In this document: in pieces, positions 54,746-64,000 of the stretch
Layout: each line of letters begins with the position of its first letter
How positions within the stretch are numbered: position 1 is the stretch's first letter
Assembly (NCBI GenBank): GCA_024699855.1
Contig: JAMPIQ010000001.1
Span: 14,508,001 to 14,572,000, forward strand
Length of the DNA stretch: 64,000 nucleotides
Reading direction: 5' to 3'
Origin: Aphelenchoides besseyi
Taxonomy: Eukaryota; Nematoda; Chromadorea; Rhabditida; Aphelenchoididae
Made by a program: the position numbers and the translations under genes
The notes under the pieces: generated by a model
What the model saw: only the letters and a program-made list of their open reading frames with translations
Told to the model about the DNA's origin: nothing
Database searches by the model: none

Positions 54746-57700
54746 ATGTTTCACTTGGCACCCGTGGGTTTGGATCCGCCGCGAAAAGTAAATCGAGATC
54801 GGCATTCTCACTTGCAAAGCCAAATCGTTGCCGCAATACAGAAGTTCGAATCAACGGACACCGTCTACACGACTAAAGAGCCCGAAACTCGAGAGCTTCT
54901 GAAGAGTTTGGACGCGTTTTTCTGTCACGGGTTAGTTGTTGTTTTCGATTTTCTTTTCATGTCGATTTGCAGTTATCTGATTCCACCGAAGTCCTATTGG
55001 ATTTGTGTACGCGAATTTCTGCCACAAAGTGAACGAAAAAGTTTGTCGTTGGAATGGAACACACGATCCGAAAGAACATTGTCGTTGGCGTGGCTCAAAA
55101 ATGCGTTGAATCAACAGAGCTTGCATTTTCAATTGCTTGCTCTCGTAAGACAGCCGTCGATTGTTGCCAAATACTACGATTCAAATGCGTGCATTCGAAA
55201 TCTTCCGGTTTTCAAGAAAATCGCCGTCGCAGCTGCCGATTTGAATTCGATCACGTTCGAAATTGAGGTGCATTTCGATCTGTTTCATTGTTTATTTTCA
55301 TGTTTAGACCGCTTCTATGAGACAACAGAACGATGTGCCTGTTGCTCAACTAACGAGTACTGCGCCAATAGTCCACGTTCCAACCTCATCGGCCATCGAA
55401 ATGCGGTCCTTCACGAAGAAGCGTCAAATGAACAACGAGATTATTCTCTCAGCTTCGTTCCAACACTCCGGTTAGTTTACGTTATGTTATTCCCTTGTTT
55501 TACTTGTTCGTAGAATACTTATCCCGATTTCCGGGATCTGAGACTGTGGCTACGGACGTCAACGAAGATCTGCCTCACGTCGATGTTCCAGCGACTGCAA
55601 ACGAGCCGTTTCTTCCAACAGCTCGTGACCAGGTATCCGATCTTAATGTTAACACTAATAACTAATGATTAAGGAATTTATGTTGGACGAATTAGTAAAA
55701 TCGCACAGGACACGAGTCGGACAGCAACGTCAAAACTCATCGACCGACTCGGAAGCTGAAGAGCGTGTTAATGGACGATTTGACTTATCACGTGGAAATA
55801 AACGATCGAGTCCTTCCAATTCCAACGAAATTAATTTCTCAATAAGTTCTCAGGCTTCAAATTCTGTACCTGTCGGAGATGATGATTCCAAACAAACAGA
55901 AGACAGAAACGAAAGGTCGAAATCTCGTTCTCCACGACAGCGACGTCGGAAGAAGCGTCGAAGTCGACAACACGTGGAATCGCCTGACAGTTGCTCAACC
56001 ACAAGTACCGACGACGAGAACGAGCGTCGACGTCCGATTCCTTCAGCAAACGCGATTCGAGAAATTGAAGAACGAGGTCTTGACTTAAGCAAAGTAAGTT
56101 AAAGAGAACTAATGGCTTTGCGATATGACTCGTAAATCATCAGAAATGTCGGCGAGTAATTCCTTTCTTGTCATTTCGAAGGGCAATTTTCGTTTTAAAG
56201 CAAAAACGGAAAGAAAAAACGGTCATAACAAACGAAACGTTGACCAAAAGTTTTCTTCTGACTAAAAATACTCTTGATTAAATTCAAATGAGACGTCAAT
56301 TTGTACAGATTGATTGCTGGGTGAGATAACGCGGGATAACTGAGCGCTCTAAATTTGTATTCTAATTTCAGCCGATCGTTAGTCTTCGCGATGAACTTCG
56401 TGGTATGGGCATCAACAACGACTTGCCAACACCGATTGTCGATTCACAGGCCGCTTCAACGCCCGTCCTTCCCACAGAACCAAACGAAGAAGATGTGTCG
56501 CCGGCTGTCACAACCAATATCGATGGAGATATCGCACTTTCACCGGGTGAAGTCATTCAAATGGCGATCAGTGTTTTCCGAGATGATGTCGAAAACTTTC
56601 AACGTTTGTTTTCTGTTTACATTGATCATTCGGTGGGCGAACCCAAACGACGATATCTCTGTTTGACTGATCGTTACGTTTACGTTCTTTCTTCGACAGT
56701 CGTCGCAACAGCAACTGGTCGTCCAATAACTAATCTATCTCGTGCTGCCGAGTTGTCCTTCTTGTCCTCTTCAGTTCCTATTGGATCAGCACCGGCGCTC
56801 GAAAGTGCCGCTTTTTCTCCATCACCCATAAACCATGTGAATGCGATGGAAGAATCACGACGACGAACAATCTCGATGGCAGTTACGGGTACTGGAGGAA
56901 ACGGAAGTCGTGACGAATTGGCGGCCGATTCAACGGAAGACAATCTTGACAACCTGACTCCAGAAGCGGACGGGTCACTTCAAATTACTTATCGAGTTGA
57001 AACGGCAGTACCGTTGGAAGAAATCGAAGATATTTTGATGGGCGTTGACTCGCAATCCGTTACAATTCAAACTCATCGAGCTCGAATTCGCATGAGCACA
57101 ACTGATCACGAATTGAAACAGTTTGTAATCGAAACGGCAAGTCAACAGCTGGGCGATTGCATTGCGTTGGCTATACAACGAGCCGTCAAGCGATACACTC
57201 GAGATCACACGACCATTGAGCTCGGGTCCGGTCTAACCATGTACTCGATTATTCTGCGAAATTTTGTACGACGCGAATTGGGACTAGTGGGTTAACATTC
57301 GATTCCTATAAATTGTTCTGTTTCTAGCCATCAGTCGACATAAAACACGGAGTTTTGGCTTATTGGCTTCAAAGTGCACCACCAGAAAGTTTAAACGGTG
57401 GAAACACCTTGGAATCCTTCCTGTTTGTTCGAAATTTCTATCCGAAAGCGTGGCGACGAAAAGCTGACAAGTGGACTCAATCATATTTCGTGCTTCGTGG
57501 TCAGATGCTCTATCAGTTCTCGGACTCTACTTGTAAAGTCGCTGAGAATTCGGTTAATATTCGGTAATTAAAAGCCTTAAATTTTCATGTAATTGTTGAG
57601 GTTCAGTGAACGCGTCGACGAAATAACACCAGTGGATTTGCGAGATGACGAAAAGTTTGTTTTCGAGTTGCATTTCAATGACGGTTCTCCGAATTTGCAA

Positions 57701-58211
57701 TTGAGTTTCAATGCACGAGACGAAATGTACAAATGGATGACCACGATCACTATGGTCTTTTCAACGGCTGTGGTTGGTTTCTGTTCTCGGTTCTTTGTCT
57801 ATGAACTAAATGTTTCAGGATGATTCATTAGTGCCAGTGGCTTGTGCGTTGATTCTAACTGATACCAATGTGCTGTTCGCTCAAGAAGGAACCAACTGTT
57901 TGGTCGATGGCTTCATGCGACTTTTGCTTCAGCTTTCTATTCGCGACATCGCTTCGCTGGCTGCACTGCGTACGCCTCGACATCACATTCTGATTCTACG
58001 TCGTGAATCGGGAGCATCCGAATTAATCTTTCTTCGCAACGACTTTGAACTGCAACGTCTCTGTTCGTCTTTTGCAATGTCGTGGCATCTTCACGTTGAT
58101 GAGCTAAGTGTTGCAGCAGCTCAAGCGGATATTCTCTACTCACGAGCTTATAATCAGTGTTTACAAATGAGCGATGTTTGGAGTCCACAAACGACCACCG
58201 AGTTAGAATGA
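54746..58211 (+). CDS. RUN + PH domain protein, PLEKHM2/SKIP-like
   Basis: Nine exons, about 965 residues. The N-terminal RUN domain (about 25-190): QIVAAIQKFESTD, ELLKSLDAFFCHGYLIPP, YWICVREFLPQSERKSL, RTLSLAWLKNALNQQSLHF and IVAKYYDSNACIRNLPVF, the AWL...AL.....SL pattern of RUN domains. A long Arg/Ser-rich linker follows (RSKSRSPRQRRRKKRRSRQ), then a conserved middle (LSPGEVIQMAISVFRDDVE, RRYLCLTDRYVYVLSS) and a PH domain (ESFLFVRNFYPKAWRRKAD, KWTQSYFVLRGQMLYQFSD, FELHFNDGSPNLQLSF). PLEKHM2 binds Arl8 on lysosomes through RUN and recruits kinesin-1 by Trp-acidic motifs. No such motif is visible in this linker, so kinesin binding is doubtful. The intron at 56097-56370 is unusually long (274 nt). 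Confidence 0.8.
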
Positions 58212-59038
58212 AGACTCTTCGTGAAACTGAAATTCTATCACTTTCATGTTTCTTATCTGAATCCCATCTGTACAATAAACTTATTTCCCTTCTGCAACTT
58301 CGTGTCTTTCGGTCTTTTTGTCAAATAAAGTTCAGTTTACCGAAATAACAATCGAATTCAATGGCATTACTTCAAATGTCGTTAACCGAAGTTTTACGAA
58401 CTAAATGGGTGTTCCGCTGCTGCTCGAACAAACACGATGATTGATCCAAACTTGGCTTGCATTGCAATAGTCTTGCTAGTGACAAAATGTTGCGTTCTAC
58501 GCGAACTCAGGTCTTGATGTGTTAAGTTCCGTTCAAACAACTTCCTTTCCCGGTCAATTTCTACGCCAAACAGTACTTCTCGCGGACATAATTGCTAGCA
58601 ATTGGAACACGAATTGAATGCAAAACGTTCGCAGTCTTTACGAACCTTTTTCTCCTGACTGATTAGCTTCATTCCGTTTGGTCAACTTTGCTTTTGAGTT
58701 TGAATTCAAGTGCCGATTTCGTTCAAGTTCTCCAATTTCAAATACAATCGTTATTCTTGCTATATTGCGAACACTAAACGCCGACAGTCCAAAAACATCG
58801 ATCATTCACTTTCAAATCCTCTTTCGATTACGCAATGTGATTTAAGCTGACTGATGAGTTTGAAACATTTCTTCGTTAAAACAACTTTAAATTCGAATTT
58901 ATGTCCAAATTCGAACTTGTGTTCAGAGTCTGTGATTCGAATCCGAGCCGCATTGGATGATCGTTGTGGGCGGCAGTCAGAAGAATTTGGAGATTTTCCA
59001 GTTTTTTGTTTGACGCTAAAGAAGTGATGGGAACTATT
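58212..59038. other. intergenic
   Basis: AATAAA at 58274-58279 ends the RUN/PH gene. The rest holds no supported gene. Confidence 0.5.
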
Positions 59039-60097
59039 TTATGTATTATTGTGTATTATTATCGAAGTGACACGTGTAATTACGATTAGCGGAAATATGT
59101 AAATAAACAGTTTTGCTGTCGTAGAGCTTGTCCCTTTATAGCTGTATATGATTTGAAGGAAGCGGTGCTTGAAGGCATTAGAGAGCTCATTTACATTTTC
59201 AGTCCACGGTTGAGATTGAATTTCAATTAACGATACGGTCGTTATGGAAACTGTTAAATTTGTGTGATTTCCAGCTGTTGCTCGGTACTTTCGCATTGGC
59301 ACATGGTCCAAATGTGACCTAGAAATCGAAAACTAAAAATCAATTCATGAATTATGTGTGGAAATTGACCGTGTGCTCGAAAGTCATGAACTGCAATTGC
59401 ATTGTGAACCGAAAGACTCGTAACGAACGGCGTTGTTGTCGCTTGTATTTGTCTTCGCGTCATTTTACCGACGCGTGTTTGCGTTCGTCGAGTTGGTTTG
59501 CTCGCCTTAAGAACGTCTCCAAGTTGATTGTTGGATCAACACGATTGTTTTCAGGAGCGATAGTAATTCTTTTTGGAGCTTATTTTGACTCGAAAACTTG
59601 CTTTTTATTCTGCAGTTGTTTTGCTTCACGACACCCGACTTTTGGCTTTGGAATGCAATTTCGTTGCTCAAGTGTTCGAACGAGCAAACAAATCGACGTG
59701 GAATGGAGGCCATTGATCTTTAAGTCGCTGGTTTTGTAGGAAAATTGATACGTGGAAGGTAGTTCCGCGGTTATTGTCACAACATTGGCGCCGTTTTCTT
59801 CCACGAATTCACTTGGACTTTTTTTCTCGTTCTTTGGCTTCGTGGCCTCCGAGTTGAACGACGCCGTTTGGCTATTCGGCGCCACGCGAAGAGCGACGTA
59901 ATGGAACTCGACGCTTTTTTCGAGTTTTGTTCGTCCTGACTCACGGTTTTCACTCTGACGTTTTTCGATTTAACCGTCGCGATTGAACTAACGGAAAGCA
60001 GAAAACATGTTTTGTGGTTTTCGCAAATGTTTCGGGTTAATTGGACATCAAATTTTGGGATGAGCTCCGACTCTTTTTGTTCTACTCTTTGCGCCAT
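59039..60097 (-). CDS. unidentified protein with C-terminal hydrophobic tail (5 exons, one 21-nt microexon)
   Basis: Start MAQRVEQKESELIPKFD at 60097. Exon 1 ends TCFLLS at 59993. A 38-nt intron leads to SENRESGRTKLEKSVEFHY, VALRVAPNS, VVTITAELPSTYQFSYKTS, SICLLVRTLEQRNCIPKPK (59954 down). The next exon reads KRITIAPENNRVDPTINLE, TFLRRANQLDERKHAS. Then a microexon FMTFEHT and the last exon SHLDHVPMRKYRATAG, LTVSITTVSLIEIQSQPW and a hydrophobic tail KLFIYIFPLIVITRV before TAA at 59039. All joins are in phase. The pattern CENHKTCFLLS followed by beta-strands faintly recalls nematode DOMON proteins. A signal peptide is not seen, so an upstream exon may be missing. Confidence 0.5.
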
Positions 60098-60548
60098 AGA
60101 ATGTCGGAGCTTCCAATCGCCTGTCCGATTGCGTCAGTTTGCGTTTTCTTATTCCGATTGCTCCGCTGCTCAACGGCCATTGGACGATGAGAAGAGAGCA
60201 ATGAAGTGGCAGAACAATATCCGATTTCCTTTTATCTAATTCGAAAAAACGATAACTCTCAATTATTTGCTCTGTCATTCTTTTGGAGATTAGCTCCTGC
60301 CTTTTCCCCGGTTGTTTAGATGGACCTGTTGAACGTGTCAATACGAACATTTGGGTCTTCTCTTCGTTCGTGTATTTTGATTCTTTTAATTCCGTGCCAT
60401 CTAATTCGTTTAATCTGCGAATTGTTTCGATAATGTTCGCAAATCGAACTCACTGATAAGACCACAGCTTATCGTTTATGTTTCTCAGAAAATGTCTAAA
60501 GACTTTCGATTTCAGGAAACTTTGACATCAGACGCCGAAACGAACAGA
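60098..60548. other. intergenic, divergent promoter region
   Basis: A minus-strand frame at 60048-60350 overlaps the start of the previous gene without splice sites. No convincing feature. Confidence 0.4.
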
Positions 60549-60981
60549 ATGTGCAGTTGTTTGTTGTTCATTTTGTGTATCTTCTTTCCGGTAAGTTCAA
60601 TGGGCGATGGGCCGTTGAGCAGAATCAATCTAATCGTTTGATATATATGATTGCAACAAGAACGATTGTTGTCCATTTAACGTTCAAAACCACAATCTTA
60701 CGTGAATCACGCCTTGTCATCGGTCGTTAATGCCCATAGCAATGACATTCGGATGGCGTGATTCACGATGAGCAGATTTGTTTTCCGGACTTTAAACTCT
60801 TCGTTTCAGCCGTTGGCCGTTCTCATTTCGCGCGGATGTTCTGTTCATTTGTGCATTAACATCTTCTTTACACTGTTGGGTGTTATTCCAGGAATCATTC
60901 ATGTAAGTTCGAAGGCACATGACTTGTTGTTGGTTATGATTTTAGGCGATTTACGTTTGTTTCTACGACAACTCACCATGA
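60549..60981 (+). CDS. PMP3/RCI2 (UPF0057) small membrane protein
   Basis: Exons 60549-60590, 60810-60902 and 60946-60981 give 56 residues. The family is unmistakable: CLLLFILCIFFPPLAVLI, RGCSV, then INIFFTLLGVIPGIIHAIY and VCFYDNSP, i.e. the PPLAV....GC motif and (L)GxIPGxxHAxY. These two-helix proteins sit in the plasma membrane and influence cation homeostasis and membrane potential in yeast and plants. Intron 1 is 219 nt, long for this genome, and holds a perfect 13-bp inverted repeat. Confidence 0.9.
60701..60767. repeat. perfect 13-bp inverted repeat in intron 1 of the PMP3-like gene
   Basis: CGTGAATCACGCC at 60701-60713 is inverted as GGCGTGATTCACG at 60755-60767. Inside the 41-nt loop GTCAT and ATGAC can pair further. 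It could be a hairpin in the pre-mRNA or the end of a small element. Confidence 0.8.
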
Positions 60982-61427
60982 GCTGATTGGATTAGCAGAC
61001 AAAATTCTTTTCCTTTAAGATTTTCTTTTGGTTCTTTGAAATTGAGAGCTTTACCATATCCGTTACATTCGTTTGAACACCGATCCTAAGCATTTTTGTT
61101 GTTTATTCTAATTTGTTACCAGTGAGTTGTCCGAATTTCTCGAAATTCGTTGGCATCTGCACAATAAATAATTAACTGATATCTGATCATTGCTGAGATA
61201 GTAGAGATGCAAACTGGTTAGTTTGATTGGACACAACAAGTTTATGGTCTCAAAGAACGTTTCTAGTCTCATGGTTCCTAGTGTTCTCATTACAAGGAAG
61301 TTGCAAAAGTTCCGTAGAATTTAAATGCAAATTACTGTTTGAACGTGCATGGAGCAATTCATATGTCAGTTGAGTTCCTTCATTTCTCGTCGACCGGTCG
61401 CTTTCTTCTCTTCGATTCTGATTTGCG
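60982..61427. other. intergenic
   Basis: No gene or RNA is recognised between the PMP3-like and kinase genes. Confidence 0.45.
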
Positions 61428-62879
61428 ATGCATGTGGACAAGAAGCACGAAGAAGAGCCAGGACCCGTCAATTTGCCAAGTTTGTTTCCGATCTCACAGT
61501 CGATTCTAAGGATTTTCAGTTGGTAAACAAGTGGCTGGTCGTTGGAAGATTGTAGAGAAATTGGGCGAAGGCGGGTATGTTTGGCAGTTTGGTCAAATTG
61601 AAATGAACAGGAAATTTCAGTTGTGGTGCTGTCTACTTGGTCAGTTGATTTACTGGTCGGCTATGTCTCGAATTGCAGGTACTGGACAAAAAAACAAATT
61701 CGAATGGAGCGCTGAAAGCCGAGAGCAATTTTGCCGAAGGCGGCGCAGTCTTGAAATTGGAAGTCAAAGTTTTGAAGCGTTTGCAAGGAAAGAAGTACAT
61801 GGCTCAATTGATTGCTTCCGGTAAGAAAGAACGATACAGTTACATGGTAAACGAATAAGGCGAAAATGTTTAGTATGATCTTTTCAAGGTTATGTCGTTG
61901 TTCGGGCCGAGTTTATCGACGTTGTTCAAGAAATGCGGTCGTGAGTTTTCGATCAGTACTGTGCTGCGAGTCGGAATTCAAATTCTCTACGGGTTGAAGA
62001 CACTTCACGAAGTTCGTTTTATACACACTGTTGCTTCTTTAGTCGAAAATTCAGATCGGCTACGTGCACAGAGATGTGAAGCCGGCGAACTTGGCCATCG
62101 GATTGAAGGGACCCGATATTCGCATGGTTCACATGTTAGACTTCGGCTTAGCTCGAGAGTTCGTTATTCGCACTGAGAACAAAATTGAGATACGTCGTCC
62201 AAGAGATGCAGCACTTTTCCGAGGCACTTACAAATACTGTTCATACAATTCACATAACCGCTCTGAACAAGGTCGACCGGATGATTTGTGGTTTGTTGTG
62301 ATGTTTCTCGATCATTATTTTTTTGTAGGTCTATGGTTTATGTCCTTTCTGAGTTTCGTTCGCCTTTACCGTGGAGCCAACAAAGGTATTAAGCTTGAAG
62401 TCCAGAATCTCTATTTTCGATTTCAGTGACAAAAAAGAGATTGCGAGAATGAAAGGCGAGATACCTGACGAAAAACTCTTTCAACGTGGTCTATCGGAAC
62501 TACTTACCATCACTACTCATATTCGCACTCTCGATTACTATAAACGTCCCGACTATAAACTCATTTTCGATGTTTTTTGCGTAAGTTAGCGGCATTACGA
62601 GCGATTTCTATCTTGTGTTTTCAGCAAACTATGAACAAATACAAAATCAAGTACTCGGATCCATTCGACTGGGAGCTTCACGGCATTGGAACGTCGCCGG
62701 GAAAAAGCAAGCTTCGTCGTCGTTTGTCGCGTATTCTCAGCATCACAGAAGATCAGTCGGTTGATCTCAAAACGATGGAGAATGTGGCCGCTGAGCCGCA
62801 CACCGCCGAAGAACCACAGAATCAAGATCAAATGCCATTTACCGCTGAATATTTTGCCAAAAATGAACTTGGATTTTGA
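61428..62879 (+). CDS. TTBK-like casein kinase 1 family kinase (worm expansion)
   Basis: Start MHVDKKHEEEPGPVNLP at 61428. Eight introns of about 37-45 nt keep phase; about 370 residues. Kinase line: GRWKIVEKLGEGGCGAVYL, NGALKAESNFAEGGAVLKL (catalytic Lys in ALK), VMSLFGPSLSTLFKKCG, IGYVHRDVKPANLAIG (HRD/Asn), VHMLDFGLAREF (DFG), LFRGTYKYCSYNSHNRSEQ, GRPDDLWSMVYVLSEF and SDPFDWE near the end. This is the worm TTBK-like CK1 pattern, a group strongly expanded in nematodes and often expressed in sperm. All catalytic residues are present. Stop TGA at 62877. Confidence 0.88.
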
Positions 62880-63108
62880 TTGCCCAATGATTCGGGAATA
62901 AAAACGATGCTCCGAATTCAACGTCGTAGAATCAAACAAAGGAGTCAACACGTGTTTGAAACCTGAAAGTTGGAAACATCACGTTTTCACATTAGCGTTT
63001 AACTACCATGTTCTGCTATTTCCGAGATTGTGAAACTCATAAAAGGCGGTCCGATGAAAGTCTCCAATTTGAACGATATTCGAAGTACTGCCGATCATTT
63101 TTAATATG
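62880..63108. other. short intergenic stretch before the mariner-like element
   Basis: AATAAA near 62897 ends the kinase gene. No other feature. Confidence 0.45.
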
Positions 63109-63565
63109 CAGGGTGTCCCAGCGAGTTTGGAACGTTTGAAAGGCTTACAACTTCTTTCATAGCCAATCGATTTCGATGCGCTTTTTGTACTCAATCGCAA
63201 ATTTAATGCCATTTTGTTTGCCACCAAGAGACTTTTGAATTTTATATTAAAAAATGCTGTAATTTTGATTTAAGCGAAATGAACTTTTTTCACGGTTTGG
63301 TCAAGAGACAATGTGAAATTTTCATGAAAATCTCTATACTTCGACCCTCATTGTCGACCACCTTTTCAAGTCGACGTTCATAATCGTCAACAGCACGGTA
63401 GTCGGAGTTTCGAGTTGACCGTAAATGATTGCGAAAACGCTTTTCCTTGAGCCGAGCACTCCATTTGGCAGAAGGAAAAGTGGGCACAGAAAGCGCATCA
63501 AAATTGATTGGCTTTGAAAGAAGTTGTAAGCCTTTCAAACGTTCCAAACTCGCTGGGACATCCTG
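63109..63565. mobile_element. non-autonomous Tc1/mariner-type element with long terminal inverted repeats
   Basis: 457 bp bounded by CAGGGTGTCCCAGCG and its inverted partner CGCTGGGACATCCTG. The arms match over about 75-80 bp with only a few mismatches. The right flank is TA, the Tc1/mariner target, but the left flank reads TG, so one copy of the target has mutated. Inside, a minus-strand frame of 85 codons (63290-63547) starts within the right arm and includes YERRLEKVVDNEGRSIEI, which may be a relic of a transposase C-terminus. It cannot move by itself. Confidence 0.85.
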
Positions 63566-63777
63566 TACAAGACGTTAATATGTTCAGTAGAAATCACTAC
63601 ACAAATTTACTTCGAATTAAAAGAATCAACAGCACGGCAAAATAGCACGACAGAAGCTCGAAATGCACGACAAAACAATCGATGGTATAAGACAAAAAAT
63701 GACAAAAATACTAAAGAAGAGTTGATTACGTTTCCCCGAAACAGCAAACATACACGATCACAACAAAAACCCACGGT
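63566..63777. other. intergenic
   Basis: Short A-rich stretch between the element and the last gene; nothing recognised. Confidence 0.45.
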
Positions 63778-64000
63778 TTAGGACCTTTTTTCTTTCTGTA
63801 AAATCTCATAAACCATAATACTTAGCATGAAAACCCACTTCGGATCAGCGTTATCCATCAAAGTCATTTCCTCGTAAAACCAAATGACGGTGGGATCAAA
63901 TTTGACTTCAATTCCCGCATCGTAATCGAGAAATTTAATGTCCACGACCACTGGCTCTTCCTTCGCAGCAGGACACGAATCCGAAGCATTCGCGTCGGCC
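63778..64000 (-). CDS. 3' end of an unidentified gene, cut by the window edge
   Basis: An open frame enters from the window end and stops at TAA 63778-63780. It reads KEEPVVVDIKFLDYDAGIE, VKFDPTVIWFYEEMTLMDN, ADPKWVFMLSIMVYEILQK, EKRS. It has coding character (acidic first part, hydrophobic helix near the end) and no ATG of its own start in view. No family is recognised. Confidence 0.55.
   Translation of the reverse strand, partial: ADANASDSCPAAKEEPVVVDIKFLDYDAGIEVKFDPTVIWFYEEMTLMDNADPKWVFMLSIMVYEILQKEKRS

Noticed and set aside
58920..58960. Possible tRNA T-arm (GATTCGAATCC) near 58935
   Set aside because: There is no A box or foldable D and anticodon arm at the right distance upstream.
1..64000. 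CRISPR arrays, insertion sequences and operon-type ribosome binding sites
   Set aside because: The DNA is eukaryotic with spliced genes, and no regularly spaced identical repeats were seen.

Overview
The window is nuclear DNA of a nematode. Support comes from gene content: a major sperm protein (MSP) domain gene, a nematode-type seven-helix chemoreceptor, a worm-type TTBK-like casein kinase, a GLY-type GT14 branching enzyme and a DB-like cysteine module. It also comes from architecture: compact genes on both strands, mostly 34-45 nt introns, TATA boxes about 45-58 bp before start codons, and AATAAA signals. The species cannot be named from sequence alone. One 100-base N gap lies at 28088-28187. 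All exon models were spliced by hand.

Bases 1-17 kb are gene-dense and reshuffled. In order: a bHLH-like gene, a two-domain basic-secretory-protein protease-like gene, an SH2-like gene facing a secreted-protein gene, an MSP-domain gene, two unrecognised minus-strand genes and a chemoreceptor. Then comes a mosaic of two duplicated blocks. Block 13501-15066 copies 5606-7168, and block 15073-16017 copies 250-1370 with an in-frame 150-nt deletion in the bHLH copy. A tRNA-Arg(ACG) and a TSSK-like kinase follow.

Bases 17.6-31.7 kb hold a mucin/sushi gene with a duplicated sushi exon, a histidine-rich galectin, a 176-bp degenerate repeat array beside an intact transposase-like gene, a possible receptor fragment, a LIM-like gene and another gene both cut by the gap, and a GT14 glycosyltransferase with frame damage. 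Bases 31.7-39.3 kb are gene-poor, with only weak candidates.

Bases 39.3-64 kb are mostly housekeeping: a propeller-like protein, COX15 and HCCS in tandem (heme a synthesis and cytochrome c heme attachment), FAM114A, a four-helix membrane protein, PWP1, a selenoprotein-P-like/glutamine-rich/DB-like secreted protein, elongin C, a RUN+PH protein like PLEKHM2/SKIP, an unrecognised tail-anchored-looking protein, a PMP3-family mini-membrane protein, a TTBK-like kinase, a non-autonomous Tc1/mariner element and the 3' end of a further gene.

The MSP, TSSK-like and TTBK-like genes belong to families often expressed in the male germ line. COX15 and HCCS share the mitochondrial heme pathway. The clearest unusual signals are the duplication mosaic, the live/dead two-domain protease with a stop at a conserved Trp, the His-rich galectin, the SelP-like fusion and the transposase-like gene. 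No wholly new multi-gene system could be demonstrated.
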